A DNA stretch of 64,000 nucleotides from Paraburkholderia lacunae. Lineage in GTDB: Bacteria; Pseudomonadota; Gammaproteobacteria; Burkholderiales; Burkholderiaceae. Location: assembly GCF_003353175.1 (NCBI RefSeq), contig NZ_QHKS01000001.1:372001-436000 (forward strand), in the 5' to 3' direction. A program made the translations under genes and the position numbers. The notes under the pieces were generated by a model. The model had not been told where the DNA came from. It did no database searches and saw only the letters and a list, made by a program, of their open reading frames with translations. Below, piece after piece: positions 9,926-18,981 of the stretch; the first letter of the stretch is position 1; each line of letters starts with the position of its first letter.

Positions 9926-10867
9926 CTACGACGTACCAGGTAGTGGACTGGACACGAGTACCGCGGCGGCGACCAGTACCCCAGCCAGTACCGCCGATTC
10001 GATATGCAACACTGCGGCGAAGCGCTTTAGTGGCTTCACCGGTGGCGTTGACGAGGCATTCTTCAATGATGCGAGCAGCTTGGGCATTTCGAAGAAACGG
10101 TTGTGTCCACCGAGCGCGGCAGCCACGAACACCAGCGCGAGCTTCAATAACAGAATCTGTCCATAGCCCGATTCCAGAAGGCCGCCTGGCGACCTGACAC
10201 CGTGCCAGCCGTTATAGGCGCCTGTGGCAAAAAGAATAACCAGCGCAAGCGTTGCCGCATCCGACAAAGACTGGATATACGCCGCGCTATTGACGCGTTC
10301 GCTGCCCGGAACGTTGAAAAACCGCGGCGCAACAACGTAGGTCGTAACCAGCACGAGCCCCACCCAAGCGCTGATGGCGAGAAGGTGCACCCAGTCTGCC
10401 CATACAGGCAGGCTGAACCAGCCAGCATCGACTGGATGTCCTCCGTTGCTGCGTGCCAACGCGACACCAGCTAGCCCCAACCAGATGGCCATAGAAAACC
10501 GGATTGATTTCCCGGCCTGGATAAAAGAAAGAACGACCACGCATAGCATCAACCCGGCGGCAACCAGCCAGGCGTGACCAAAGCCGGTCTCCACCAGCAT
10601 CGAGCGAACCGCAGATCCTGCCTCCAGAAGCGTGGACTCGCTCATCAATGCACAATGAATCCAGAAGGCGAACGTACTGCACAGGAGTGCACCGATGGAT
10701 GCGATGCGCAGAGCGCTGACAAGCCGACGGCTTACACTCGCCTGCCACGGGGACGTCTTGCGTGCAAGCCACCGGTCGCTGAGTAGCGTGCCGACGGCAA
10801 CCGCAAAGGCCAGGTTTTGCAGGGCAACGAACGTCAGCCGCAGGGTGCCAAGGAGACCGTCATTCAT
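9926..10867 (-). CDS. copD: Copper resistance protein CopD (inner membrane)
   Basis: CopD is a polytopic inner-membrane protein that works with periplasmic CopC in copper handling, probably copper transfer or uptake. The protein is about 313 aa with eight or so hydrophobic segments. His residues occur in or near membrane segments (FWIHCALM, GFGHAWLV, WVHLLAISAWVGLVL). The C-terminal GGHNRF segment is typical of the CopD domain. The ATG at 10865-10867 overlaps the copC stop (TGATG), pointing to translational coupling; a GTG one codon earlier is also possible. It is the last gene of the leftward cop operon. A second copD lies at 33666-34595. Confidence 0.92.
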   Translation of the reverse strand: MNDGLLGTLRLTFVALQNLAFAVAVGTLLSDRWLARKTSPWQASVSRRLVSALRIASIGALLCSTFAFWIHCALMSESTLLEAGSAVRSMLVETGFGHAWLVAAGLMLCVVVLSFIQAGKSIRFSMAIWLGLAGVALARSNGGHPVDAGWFSLPVWADWVHLLAISAWVGLVLVTTYVVAPRFFNVPGSERVNSAAYIQSLSDAATLALVILFATGAYNGWHGVRSPGGLLESGYGQILLLKLALVFVAAALGGHNRFFEMPKLLASLKNASSTPPVKPLKRFAAVLHIESAVLAGVLVAAAVLVSSPLPGTS

Positions 10868-11253
10868 CACTTCACCTGGAACGTGTACGTGCCCTTGGTC
10901 TTGTGCGCATCATGTGTCATCACAGCCCACTGCACGGAGTAAGAGCCGGACGACAGCTTCGGAAGCGCAATCGTCAGCACGCGTGGATTGGAAGCGTCTA
11001 CCTTGGCCTTTTCTTTGGTTATGGCAGCACCGGTCGAATCGGAGACTTTCATCGTGCTGAAAGTTGACTCCAGGTCTTCGTTGAACGTCAGCCGCAGCGA
11101 GTCGGGGGCGGTATCGAGTGTGCTGCCGGACGCGGGCACTGCATTTTCGAGCTTCCCGTGTGCTAACGCTGCAACGGGCATGAATGCGATGGCGGCTGCC
11201 GTAGCCAGACCCATGAGTTGTTTGCGGGTAAAGGTTTTCATGTTCTTGCGCAT
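10867..11253 (-). CDS. copC: Periplasmic copper-binding protein CopC
   Basis: CopC is a small periplasmic copper carrier with a beta-sandwich fold. The precursor is 128 aa from this start or 124 aa from the ATG at 11241 (MKTFTRKQ), which leaves a more normal signal peptide. The mature protein starts HGKLENAVP, where the N-terminal His supplies a Cu(II) ligand. The conserved SLRLTFNEDLE and the C-terminal WAVMTHDAHKTKGTYTFQV segments supply the rest of the fold and further His. It is coupled to copD by overlapping stop and start codons and lies 47 bp after the CusF-like gene. Confidence 0.93.
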   Translation of the reverse strand: MRKNMKTFTRKQLMGLATAAAIAFMPVAALAHGKLENAVPASGSTLDTAPDSLRLTFNEDLESTFSTMKVSDSTGAAITKEKAKVDASNPRVLTIALPKLSSGSYSVQWAVMTHDAHKTKGTYTFQVK

Positions 11254-11300
11254 CCCGAATAGTCAAAGTGGGTGTTGCCTATGCAACACCCCGTGATTCG

Positions 11301-11654
11301 TTACTTCTTCTGCAGCTTCGTGACTGTCAGTGCACCGTCCACTTCTTCAGCGACGAAATCAATCTTGTCGCCGACCTTGACCTGCGAAATTATTGCCGGG
11401 TCCTTGACCCTGAACACCATCGTCATGGCGTCCATCCCCAGGTTTTCCAGCGGGCCGTGCTTGATGGTCAGCTTTGCGGCTGCCGCGTCGACCTTCCTGA
11501 TTTCCCCATGCGACATGCCGGCCTTTGCCTCGCCAGCCTGCTTGGCGCCGCTACCGCTCATGTCCATGTTGCCCATTTCGCCAGCCGCATAGGCCGAGGC
11601 TGAAATTGCCAGTGCGCAGCCAATTGCAATCGATGCAAATACGTTCTTCATCAT
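11301..11654 (-). CDS. CusF-like periplasmic copper-binding protein
   Basis: A 117-aa secreted protein: signal peptide of about 23 residues, a Met/Gly-rich linker (GEMGNMDMSGSG), then a small OB-fold copper-binding domain of the CusF type. The domain shows the diagnostic ligands: the His in LTIKHGPLENLGM and the Met pair in MDAMTMVFRVKD. CusF-like proteins bind Cu(I)/Ag(I) in the periplasm and hand it to efflux or oxidase partners. The ATG pair follows GGAGAAAG. The gene lies between the multicopper oxidase and copC in the same orientation. Confidence 0.9.
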   Translation of the reverse strand: MMKNVFASIAIGCALAISASAYAAGEMGNMDMSGSGAKQAGEAKAGMSHGEIRKVDAAAAKLTIKHGPLENLGMDAMTMVFRVKDPAIISQVKVGDKIDFVAEEVDGALTVTKLQKK

Positions 11655-11714
11655 GCTTTCTCCAGTGTTTAAAAGACAAAAACGAGCCGGGCAATGTGTC
11701 CGGCGGAATCAAAA

Positions 11715-13010
11715 TCAGCTGTCCGGCAACTCGCCGGTGTATTCGTAGGCAACTGTTCCTTTGGGGTGTTTGAACCAGCCTGGGTCGCGATAGTCCTTGC
11801 GCCCCAGTCCCTCGCGAACCTTCACCACGGTGAACATGCCGCCCATCTCCAGCGGGCCGAATGGGCCGGTGCCGGTCATCATCGGCAACGTGTTGTCGGG
11901 CAGTGGCATCTCCATCTCGCCCATCGCACCGCCTGTGCTGCCCATTGCCATGTAGTCCGGCACTAGCTTGTTGATGCGCTTCGCGAGGTCTTTCTGCGGC
12001 ACGCCAATCAGGTTCGGTACGGAGTGCCCCATCGCGTTCATCGTGTGATGTGACTTGTGACAGTGAAACGCCCAGTCGCCGGGCCGGTTTGCCGTGAATT
12101 CGATGGCGCGCATCTGGCCGACCGCGACATCGGCGGTCACCTCAGGCCAGCGCGCGGCCGGCGGAATCCATCCGCCATCCGTGCCCGCGACCTCGAAGTG
12201 ATAGCCGTGCAGATGGATGGGGTGATTGGTCATCGTCAGATTGCCGAACCGGATACGCACGCGGTCTCCGGCACGTACCGGCAACGGGTCAATGCCCGGA
12301 AAGACCCGCGAATTCCACGTCCACATGTTGAAGTCGGTCATCTCATTGACGCGTGGCGTGAAGCTGCCCGGGTCGATGTCATACGCGGACATGATGAACA
12401 CGAAGTCGCGGTCGACCTGCATGACGCCAGGGTCTTTGGGATGAACGATGAACGTGCCCATCATCCCCATCGCCATCTGCACCATCTCGTCCGCGTGCGG
12501 GTGATACATGAAGGTGCCGTGCCTCTCAAGCTCGAATTCGTAGACGAAAGTCTTGCCCGGAGGAATATGCGGTTGCGTCAAGCCGCCGACACCATCCATG
12601 CCCGACGGCAACAACATCCCGTGCCAATGAACGGTGGTGTGCTCCGGCAGCTTGTTGGTCACGAAGATGCGGACCTTATCGCCTTCCACTGCCTCGATGG
12701 TTGGGCCCGGTGCCTGCCCGTTGTAACCCCAAAGATTCGCGTTCATGCCCGGCGCCATTTCGCGAACGACCGGCTCAGCAATCAGGTGAAATTCCTTCCA
12801 GCCGTTTTTCATGCGCCACGGCAGCGACCAGCCGTTCAGCGTGGCAACGGGCGTGTACGGACGGCCATTGGGAGGCGTGAGCGGCGGTTGCATGGTGGCC
12901 TTGGCCATCGTGGGCGCCTCAGGCAGCGACGCAGCACCAGCCTTGCTCACCAATGCTGCGCCGAGCAGAGCGGCCCCCGAGCCGCCGAGAAATTTTCGAC
13001 GTGACACCAT
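11715..13010 (-). CDS. Multicopper oxidase (copper oxidase), Tat-exported
   Basis: A periplasmic multicopper oxidase that probably oxidises Cu(I) to the less toxic Cu(II). The protein is 431 aa with a twin-arginine signal (VSRRKFLGGSGAALLGAALV). All four copper-ligand blocks are present: HWHG, YHPHADE, HPIHLHGYHF and HCHKSHHTMNAMGH, the last with Cys and Met suited to a type 1 copper site. The C-terminal part is Met-rich (GGAMGEMEMPLP, MEMGG-like segments), as often seen in copper-resistance oxidases. The frame is open to 13100, but the ATG at 13008-13010 gives the Tat signal at the N terminus. It starts one base before the end of the upstream TolC-type gene. Confidence 0.93.
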   Translation of the reverse strand: MVSRRKFLGGSGAALLGAALVSKAGAASLPEAPTMAKATMQPPLTPPNGRPYTPVATLNGWSLPWRMKNGWKEFHLIAEPVVREMAPGMNANLWGYNGQAPGPTIEAVEGDKVRIFVTNKLPEHTTVHWHGMLLPSGMDGVGGLTQPHIPPGKTFVYEFELERHGTFMYHPHADEMVQMAMGMMGTFIVHPKDPGVMQVDRDFVFIMSAYDIDPGSFTPRVNEMTDFNMWTWNSRVFPGIDPLPVRAGDRVRIRFGNLTMTNHPIHLHGYHFEVAGTDGGWIPPAARWPEVTADVAVGQMRAIEFTANRPGDWAFHCHKSHHTMNAMGHSVPNLIGVPQKDLAKRINKLVPDYMAMGSTGGAMGEMEMPLPDNTLPMMTGTGPFGPLEMGGMFTVVKVREGLGRKDYRDPGWFKHPKGTVAYEYTGELPDS

Positions 13011-13011
13011 T

Positions 13012-14445
13012 TCATTTACCTTCTGAATCTGTAGACGACGCCGGTTGCGTCGTGGGCGCGGATGGCGCCGAAGCCACCGCGAGCGGCGGGAGACGGCCAC
13101 CGACTGCCTGCTGCAGGTCGGTCTCCGCGAGCCAGTAGTCCTTCAACGCATCGATATAGCTGTTCACCGCGCCGACCTGGTCGCGCGAATCCGACAGCAG
13201 TTCGAACACGCTCGCGAGCATGCCGTTGTAGCGAAGCAGGAGCTCGTCCGAAATGGTTTTCCGGATTGGCACGACTTCATCGCGGTAGTGCTTCGCGACG
13301 TCGTAGTCGGTTACATAGGCCGAATAGGACTCCCGGACTTCAGACCGTGCGTTAATCGCGGTCTCGGCGACACGGTTGACCGACTGCATGTAAATCGCTC
13401 CGGCGCGCGCAACCTTCGAGCCGCCCCAGTTGAAGACAGGAATCTCGACGCTGATTTCGTAGCCCTGCTCATGACCGTCGGAGGTCGTGAAATTGTTCTG
13501 ATATCCGACGTCGAGCGCGTTGATAAAACGCGTCGCCTTGCTGAGACCCAACGAAGACGCGACGCTCTGCGTCTGCAGCTTCGCCGCCTGGATGTCCAGT
13601 CGGTTCTGCATCGCGAAGCTCTCGAGGTCGTTCAGCTCAGGCCGGGTCTTGGGAAGGTCAGGCAGGCGGTCGGGAAGCGTGTACTGCGTCCCGGCACCCC
13701 ACAGGCCCATCGTCCGCGTAAGCTTTTCCCGCGCGGACACAGACTGCTGCCGCATTTTCGCCAGTTGAGCCACTGCGTCTGCATAGAAAGCCTGCTCACG
13801 CGCGTAATCGAGCTTGCTGAAGTTGCCGGCCTGCTGCATCCGCAACGCCAGTTCGGCACCAGCTTCCGCCGAATCCTTCACCTGCGCGGCATACGCCGCA
13901 GCCTGCTCGGCGGCCACCGCGTTGACATAGGCCCGTCGTGCGTCAGCGGCTACCTTGAGCATCGCATCTGCCGCCAGAAGCTTGGTCTGCTCGAAGCGAC
14001 GGCTCTCGATGCGCGTCGCCAGCGGCAGTGTGAGCACGTTCAACAATCCGAGCGTGAACGTGCGGTTGATGCTCAGGTCGTTGCCCCCGTGGGTGCGGCT
14101 AAAACTGAAGCCGGGGTTCGGGAGCCGTCCGGCCTGAACCAGGTCCGCCTCGGAAATGCCGAGCTCTCCGTACGAGGCCTGCAGGCCCCGGTTGTTCAGC
14201 AGCGCAATCTGGACTGCGTCATCCATGCTCAGTGGCCTGGAAAGCAGTTCCTGCGTTCGCTTTGCGACAGCGTCCCGTTCTTCGTCGGTCTTCACCAGTA
14301 CGGCGTCTTTCCCGAGACGCTCGGAAGCGGTCGTCGAAACGGTATTGAAGCCGCCGTCCTTCGAAAACGTCGTGCAGCCGGCGAGAAACACCAGCGCGCT
14401 GGCAACAGCAACGATGCGGCCGCCCGAAAAGAAATGCGAGGTCAT
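13012..14445 (-). CDS. TolC-family outer-membrane efflux lipoprotein
   Basis: An outer-membrane channel protein of the TolC/CusC class, 477 aa. It starts with a lipoprotein signal (VAVASALVFLAGCTTF), and the long alpha-helical repeats of the OEP fold follow, for example LLNNRGLQASYGELGISEAD and ELLLRYNGMLASVFELLSDS. It would export copper or feed a periplasmic pathway, but no RND pump or membrane fusion protein is in the window. Its partner must be encoded elsewhere, or it acts with the other cop proteins. Its stop codon abuts the oxidase gene, and its start overlaps the previous gene by 4 bp. Confidence 0.9.
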   Translation of the reverse strand: MTSHFFSGGRIVAVASALVFLAGCTTFSKDGGFNTVSTTASERLGKDAVLVKTDEERDAVAKRTQELLSRPLSMDDAVQIALLNNRGLQASYGELGISEADLVQAGRLPNPGFSFSRTHGGNDLSINRTFTLGLLNVLTLPLATRIESRRFEQTKLLAADAMLKVAADARRAYVNAVAAEQAAAYAAQVKDSAEAGAELALRMQQAGNFSKLDYAREQAFYADAVAQLAKMRQQSVSAREKLTRTMGLWGAGTQYTLPDRLPDLPKTRPELNDLESFAMQNRLDIQAAKLQTQSVASSLGLSKATRFINALDVGYQNNFTTSDGHEQGYEISVEIPVFNWGGSKVARAGAIYMQSVNRVAETAINARSEVRESYSAYVTDYDVAKHYRDEVVPIRKTISDELLLRYNGMLASVFELLSDSRDQVGAVNSYIDALKDYWLAETDLQQAVGGRLPPLAVASAPSAPTTQPASSTDSEGK

Positions 14446-14744
14446 TTCGCCGGTCCCTCGTGTTTGGAGCTGTGTTCGTTGTTTTTAGCGTCGGTGCTGC
14501 CAGTCGGCATCGCGCCGTGGCTCATCCTTTTCATCCCCGATGAACTCGTCACGGCCTGATTGAGCTCCTGCCAGGTGGGCGCTTTCTTGTCCCGGTATGG
14601 CTGGTAGTCCGCGAAGGCAGACGGCACACTGACCGCCGGAACCGATGCGGCAGCGTCGGCCGGGTCAGGAACTGTGGTGGTGGCGTGCACGAGCGCCGGC
14701 AACAATGCCGCCGCGCTGAACAGCGCCGCGATAAACATTCGCAT
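14442..14744 (-). CDS. Small secreted protein of the cop operon
   Basis: A 100-aa protein with a Sec signal peptide of about 21 residues (ending LVHA), then a hydrophilic, Ala/Pro/Ser-rich body and a His/Met-containing tail (MKRMSHGAMPTG and NNEHSSKHEGPAK). It is presumably periplasmic. I do not recognise a named family. The 4-bp overlap with the TolC-type gene shows translational coupling, which suggests a role in the same copper pathway. The scattered His and Met near the C terminus would fit weak copper binding; this is inference. Confidence 0.75.
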   Translation of the reverse strand: MRMFIAALFSAAALLPALVHATTTVPDPADAAASVPAVSVPSAFADYQPYRDKKAPTWQELNQAVTSSSGMKRMSHGAMPTGSTDAKNNEHSSKHEGPAK

Positions 14745-14833
14745 GGATTTTTCTCGTCGTAAGTCACCTGGATGGCCGACGCACGACCATCAGGGCGAAA
14801 TTGCGCATCGCAGCCTGAGGCCGCGACAAAGGA

Positions 14834-15235
14834 CTAGACGAGAGAGGTTCGGGGAGGTCGTTCGATGCCGCTAGTCAGAAACGACACGACGTCGGCCGAG
14901 GGAGGAAGCGGAACCGCTAAGTGAGCTATGGTGGCGGGCGTTGCCACTGTCGGGACGGCAGGCAAACCCACACCGAAACAGCAGGAAGCGCATGTTGCGC
15001 AAGAGTGCGCATGATGCGAGTCGCCGTGATGATGGCCGTGATGGTCGCCCTCGGCCATCATCACACCATGCGTATGATGGCTGTGAGTGGCCTCATCGGC
15101 ATCTGCATGCTGCGCGGACGCACCGTCGCTCCCGAAATGCGAATACTCGCACTTCATGGAGACGGCCGCGAATGACTGAACCGGAAGGCTCAGTATCAGC
15201 AGCACGATGACGAAGAGTTTGCGCCAATAAGACAT
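14834..15235 (-). CDS. CzcI/DUF2946-like His-rich periplasmic protein
   Basis: A 133-aa protein: signal peptide (MSYWRKLFVIVLLILSLPVQ then SFA), a mature start with KCEYSHF, a His-rich stretch (THSHHTHGVMM and EGDHHGHHHGDSHHAHS) and a Cys cluster CATCASCC near residues 85-92. It resembles the CzcI/DUF2946 proteins found at the start of metal-resistance operons, which are thought to bind metal or tune the response. The frame stays open to 15382, but the ATG at 15233-15235 begins the signal peptide. It is the first gene of the leftward operon, facing copR across a 289-bp divergent promoter region. Confidence 0.78.
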   Translation of the reverse strand: MSYWRKLFVIVLLILSLPVQSFAAVSMKCEYSHFGSDGASAQHADADEATHSHHTHGVMMAEGDHHGHHHGDSHHAHSCATCASCCFGVGLPAVPTVATPATIAHLAVPLPPSADVVSFLTSGIERPPRTSLV

Positions 15236-15421
15236 GGTTTCGAAGTCTAGCACGCAGCTTACAAAGACTGTATGGTCAGGAATGTGTCGGTGTGTAACCC
15301 AGACGTGCTGAGGTCGCAGCGGCTGGGCCCTGGACACGAGCAGAACCTTACCTCCGAGTACGTGACGAAGGCGTGGCCGCAAGATGACTAAATTTTCAGG
15401 CAGGCGGAAGATGAAAAAAAT

Positions 15422-15440
15422 GTCATTTTGCCGTCATTTT
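15422..15440 (+). promoter_or_regulatory. Candidate CopR box in the divergent promoter
   Basis: The octamer GTCATTTT occurs twice in the same orientation, at 15422-15429 and 15433-15440, with an 11-bp period. Direct repeats about one helical turn apart are typical binding sites for OmpR-type regulators. It lies 85-100 bp upstream of copR and between the two divergent copper units. Confidence 0.6.
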
Positions 15441-15524
15441 CGGTACATCCTTCGCCCACTACGCTGCGAGCACCGGACTCCTTGTGTCTCAACTGGCGGC
15501 TAGCGCATACCGACAATACTTGCC

Positions 15525-16196
15525 ATGCGGATACTCATAGTCGAAGACGAGCCGAAGATGGCCTCCTACCTCCGCAAGGGACTTACGGAGGCGAGCTACA
15601 CGGTTGACATCGCTGACAACGGCAAAGACGGTCTCTTTCTCGCATTGCACGAGAACTTCGATTTAATCGTGCTCGACGTGATGCTCCCGGAACTGAACGG
15701 CTTCGAGGTACTCAGGCGCCTGAGGGCGCAGAAGCAAACTCCGGTGCTCCTGCTGACGGCAAGAGATACAGTGGAAGACAAGGTGGAGGGACTCGAGCTC
15801 GGCGCTGACGACTACCTCTCCAAACCCTTCGCCTACGCGGAGTTTCTGGCGCGCATTCGCTCGCTGCTGCGACGTGCGCCGCGTGGCGTTCGCGACGTGC
15901 TGGTAATAGCAGACCTTGAGGTGGACCTTATCAAGCGCCGGGTACACCGAGGTGGAACCCGCATTGACCTTACCGCTCAGGAGTTCGCACTGCTTCAGTT
16001 GCTTGCGGAGCGGCAGGGTGAGGTCCTCACGCGCACCTTCATCACGTCGCAAATCTGGGACATGAACTTCGACAGCGACACGAATGTGGTCGACGTTGCC
16101 GTCAAGCGCGTGCGCGCCAAGATTGATAACTCGTTTGATAAAAAGTTGCTGCACACGGTTCGAGGCATGGGTTACGTGCTCGAGGACCGGCCGTGA
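15525..16196 (+). CDS. copR: Heavy-metal response regulator (CopR/CusR type)
   Basis: A 223-aa OmpR-family regulator. The receiver domain has E7-D8/E9, phosphoacceptor D51 in LIVLDVMLP and K in LSKPF. The winged-helix domain contains the [15 protein letters not shown] and VRGMGYVLE segments characteristic of the CopR/CusR/IrlR/CzcR group. It should activate the copper genes in response to periplasmic copper. The gene overlaps the kinase gene by 4 bp, so the pair is translationally coupled, and it diverges from the czcI-like/tolC/oxidase/copCD operon, the expected target. Confidence 0.93.
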   Translation: MRILIVEDEPKMASYLRKGLTEASYTVDIADNGKDGLFLALHENFDLIVLDVMLPELNGFEVLRRLRAQKQTPVLLLTARDTVEDKVEGLELGADDYLSKPFAYAEFLARIRSLLRRAPRGVRDVLVIADLEVDLIKRRVHRGGTRIDLTAQEFALLQLLAERQGEVLTRTFITSQIWDMNFDSDTNVVDVAVKRVRAKIDNSFDKKLLHTVRGMGYVLEDRP

Positions 16197-17590
16197 CAAC
16201 CGGTCCCCGCTCGTATTCCTTACTGAAACGGTTAACGCTAGCTTTCTCAGCGGCCGCCATTCTGGTTTTCGCGCTGACAGGTGCATTTCTGTACAACGCG
16301 CTGTCGAATGAGTTGCAGCGACGCGATGACATCGAAATCACCGGCAAGCTCAGCCAGTTTCTACAGCTGGCACGAGACGCCGGTTCAGCGCAGGACGTGC
16401 GCCATAACCCGTCCGTGTTCCACGAGGTGCTGTTGTCTCACCCGGGCGTCTATCTCGCCATATTCGACCGGCAGGGCGCCGTCCTGCTTCAGCATTCGGA
16501 CCGGTCGTCGTTCGACCTGGTGACTACGCCAGCTGCCCACCGCCCGAATGCACCGTATGCCTGTGAGCCGCCTGGCATCGGTCCATCCCGCTGTGTCTTT
16601 GCCGATGAAACGTTACCGTCCGGCGATTCGGTTCGGGTATTGCTCGTTCGCGCGGCGGCCGACCGCCAGTCCTTGCTGGAAAGCTATCGGATAGATATCT
16701 GGCTTGCCGTGGCCGTCGGCGCGGCACTGGTCGGGGCGTTGGGCTACGCGGTTGCCCGGCGCGGTTTTTCACCGGTTAGAAGCATTGGGCGCCAAACTTC
16801 ACGGATTGAAGCTCACAATCTGAGCGAGCGGCTCGACATTGAGGGAGGGCCAATTGAGCTTCAGGATATCGCGTTCTCGGTCAATCGCATGCTCGACCGG
16901 CTCGAGCGCGCGTTCGTCCGACTCTCGCAGTTCTCGTCCGACCTTGCGCATGACATGCGCACGCCTCTCGCCAACGTCATCAGCTCATCGCAGGTCACGC
17001 TGTCACGTACTCGAACCACCGAAGAGTACGAAGCGCTCATTGATTCCAATATCGAAGAGTGTGAGCGACTGCAGCGAATGATTGAAAACATGCTGTTCCT
17101 CGCACGCACAGACAACGCGCAACAGCTCATCAAGGTCGCAGAGTTCGATGCGGCAAGCGAATTGCGCCGCCTTGCGTCCTACTTTCAGGGTCTCGCCGAA
17201 GAGGCAGGCGTGCAAATCGCTGTTGAAGGGAATGCCTGGATAGCTGCGGATGGGACTTTGTTCAGGCGCGCCGTAAGCAATCTGATTTCAAACGCACTCG
17301 ACCATGCCTTCGCTGGGTCCTCCGTCGAACTGTCCTTGTTTGATTCGCCGGGGTATGCAGTCGTCGAAGTGACGAACCAGGGACATGCGATTGCGCCGGA
17401 ACACGTCGACCGGATTTTTGAACGTTTCTATCGAGTCGACGCGTCACGGCACGGTTCAGCCCGAAATGCCGGCCTCGGCCTTGCTATCGTGAAATCCATC
17501 ATGGAACTGCATCGGGGGAAGGTCGACGTCGCAAGCTACGGCGAACGGACGACTTTCACCCTGTATTTTCCCCGTCCTGTCGCTGTCTAG
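16193..17590 (+). CDS. copS: Heavy-metal sensor histidine kinase (CopS/CusS type)
   Basis: An inner-membrane sensor kinase of 465 aa from a GTG start that overlaps the copR stop codon. It has a membrane segment near residues 16-38, a periplasmic domain of about 130 aa, a second membrane segment near 165-185 and a HAMP linker. The H-box [16 protein letters not shown] has its His at about 253. The N-box reads [11 protein letters not shown] and the ATP-binding region ends [20 protein letters not shown]. The periplasmic part contains few His or Cys, so the copper ligands are not obvious. Members of this group respond to copper, silver, zinc or cadmium; copper is inferred from the neighbours. Confidence 0.92.
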   Translation: MTTGPRSYSLLKRLTLAFSAAAILVFALTGAFLYNALSNELQRRDDIEITGKLSQFLQLARDAGSAQDVRHNPSVFHEVLLSHPGVYLAIFDRQGAVLLQHSDRSSFDLVTTPAAHRPNAPYACEPPGIGPSRCVFADETLPSGDSVRVLLVRAAADRQSLLESYRIDIWLAVAVGAALVGALGYAVARRGFSPVRSIGRQTSRIEAHNLSERLDIEGGPIELQDIAFSVNRMLDRLERAFVRLSQFSSDLAHDMRTPLANVISSSQVTLSRTRTTEEYEALIDSNIEECERLQRMIENMLFLARTDNAQQLIKVAEFDAASELRRLASYFQGLAEEAGVQIAVEGNAWIAADGTLFRRAVSNLISNALDHAFAGSSVELSLFDSPGYAVVEVTNQGHAIAPEHVDRIFERFYRVDASRHGSARNAGLGLAIVKSIMELHRGKVDVASYGERTTFTLYFPRPVAV

Positions 17591-17633
17591 GCGGTTCGGA
17601 CGCGAATCAGCAGCAGGCGTGCCACGCAGGCAC

Positions 17634-17665
17634 TTGCCCTTCCTACCATGGGAAGGTTCATGCTA
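17634..17665 (+). promoter_or_regulatory. CueR/MerR-type copper promoter
   Basis: A -35 TTGCCC (17634-17639) is followed by the dyad CCTTCC-TACCATG-GGAAGG (17638-17656) and a -10-like CATGCTA starting at 17659. The spacer is thus an extended 19-20 bp with the dyad in the middle, the hallmark of promoters activated by MerR-family proteins. The dyad closely resembles the copA promoter site of CueR. It drives the metallochaperone operon that starts at 17695. No merR-like gene is in the window. Confidence 0.78.
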
Positions 17666-17694
17666 AGGGTGCTAATTTGCTACTGGAGGCAAAA

Positions 17695-17892
17695 ATGGAA
17701 TTCGAGGTTAAGGATATGTCATGCGGCGGGTGCGCCAACTCGATTACGCGCGCCGTCACCAAGGTCGACCCGGCAGCGAGGCTCGACATCGATGTCACCA
17801 CCAAAATCGTGAAAATCGATTCAGCGTTGCGGCCAGAACGTCTGGTCGCTGTGATTGGGGCGGCAGGATTTCACCCGACGGTCAACGCGTAA
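17695..17892 (+). CDS. Heavy-metal-associated (HMA) metallochaperone, CopZ-like
   Basis: A 65-aa cytoplasmic protein consisting of one HMA domain. The metal site is MSCGGCANSITRAV (CxxC at about residues 10-13), in the usual position between the first strand and helix. CopZ-type chaperones bind Cu(I) and deliver it to transporters or regulators. The frame is open from 17677, but the ATG at 17695 follows GGAGGC at ideal spacing. It is the first gene after a CueR-type promoter and is followed after 27 bp by the beta-propeller gene. Confidence 0.9.
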   Translation: MEFEVKDMSCGGCANSITRAVTKVDPAARLDIDVTTKIVKIDSALRPERLVAVIGAAGFHPTVNA

Positions 17893-17919
17893 CCACATCG
17901 TCCCACGGAGATAGCTGAA

Positions 17920-18981
17920 ATGCGGTTCCCTTTTTGCGCCTTACTTGTGATGTTCGCGTTTCAGCTTCCCGTTCATGCTGAAAACGTTATCGTGCTGAAT
18001 TCGGCCGACGCGAGCGTGAGCCTGATTGATGAAGCAACGCAAAAGGTGGTCGATACCTTCCCCGTCGGAAAAGAGCCCCACCATTTGATGGTGACCCCCG
18101 ACAATCAGTCGCTGATTGTCGCGAACTCCGTGGCCAACAATCTCGTCTTTCTTGACCCGAAGTCTGGCAAGGTTCAAAGGTGGGTGTCCGACATCGAAGA
18201 CCCGTACCAGCTCGGCTTCTCGTACGATAGGAAATGGTTCGTCACGAACGGCCTGCGGCTTGACCGGGTCGACATCTACCACTACGACGGAAAGAACTTC
18301 ACGCTGGCCAAACGCGTGCCACTGGCGACGATGCCAAGCCACATGATTTTCTCGGCTGACAGCAAGATTGTTTTCGTCACGTTGCAGGTCTCAGGCGAGG
18401 TCGCGGCAATTGACCTCGCTACGCAAACGTTGCTCTGGAAGATGCCGGTCGGCAAAGCGCCGGCGGGTCTCTGGCTCACGCCAGGGGACAAATATCTACT
18501 GATTGGAATGACAGGCGCTGACTACGTTGCCGTCATCGATTGGCGCGCGCGCAAAATCGTGAAGACCATTCATACGGACAAGGGCGCCCATAATTTCCGG
18601 TCGCTCGTCGACGGGCAGCACATTCTGGTGTCGAACCGGGTCGGTAACACCATCAGCATCCTGGACCAGAACAACCTAACCAACGTTGGGACCATCACCG
18701 GTCTGCTGCCGGGCCCCGACGACATGGAACTGACGCCCGACAAGCGATACCTGTGGGTGACCTTCCGGTTCACCCGCTACGTCGGCGTCATCGATATGAA
18801 GACGCTAAAGCTCGTCAACACCATCAAGGTCGGAAAATCACCTCACGGCATTTACTTCTATAACCGCGCACCGCTGGTAGAGGAGTCGTCACACAGGAGG
18901 TTGCAATGCAGATTGTCACTGCTGTCGGTCACGCCCTCTGGATGTCCTTCACCATGCTGTGGCAGATTTTCTGGGGATTGA
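17920..18981 (+). CDS. Secreted YncE-like beta-propeller protein
   Basis: A 353-aa exported protein with a Sec signal peptide ending VHA. Repeats of about 42 aa follow with the YVTN-type pattern (VIVLNSADASVSLIDEATQK; PHHLMVTPDNQSLIVANSVA; MELTPDKRYLWVTF), which predicts a seven-bladed propeller in the periplasm. The nearest known proteins are YncE/PQQ-like propellers; binding of metal or a ligand is plausible but unshown. The last 25-30 residues (EESSHRRLQCRLSLLSVTPS and on) are unlike a propeller and read through into the next gene, overlapping it by 76 bp, so the natural stop codon may have been lost. The middle position in a CueR-type operon suggests a copper role. Confidence 0.8.
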   Translation: MRFPFCALLVMFAFQLPVHAENVIVLNSADASVSLIDEATQKVVDTFPVGKEPHHLMVTPDNQSLIVANSVANNLVFLDPKSGKVQRWVSDIEDPYQLGFSYDRKWFVTNGLRLDRVDIYHYDGKNFTLAKRVPLATMPSHMIFSADSKIVFVTLQVSGEVAAIDLATQTLLWKMPVGKAPAGLWLTPGDKYLLIGMTGADYVAVIDWRARKIVKTIHTDKGAHNFRSLVDGQHILVSNRVGNTISILDQNNLTNVGTITGLLPGPDDMELTPDKRYLWVTFRFTRYVGVIDMKTLKLVNTIKVGKSPHGIYFYNRAPLVEESSHRRLQCRLSLLSVTPSGCPSPCCGRFSGD

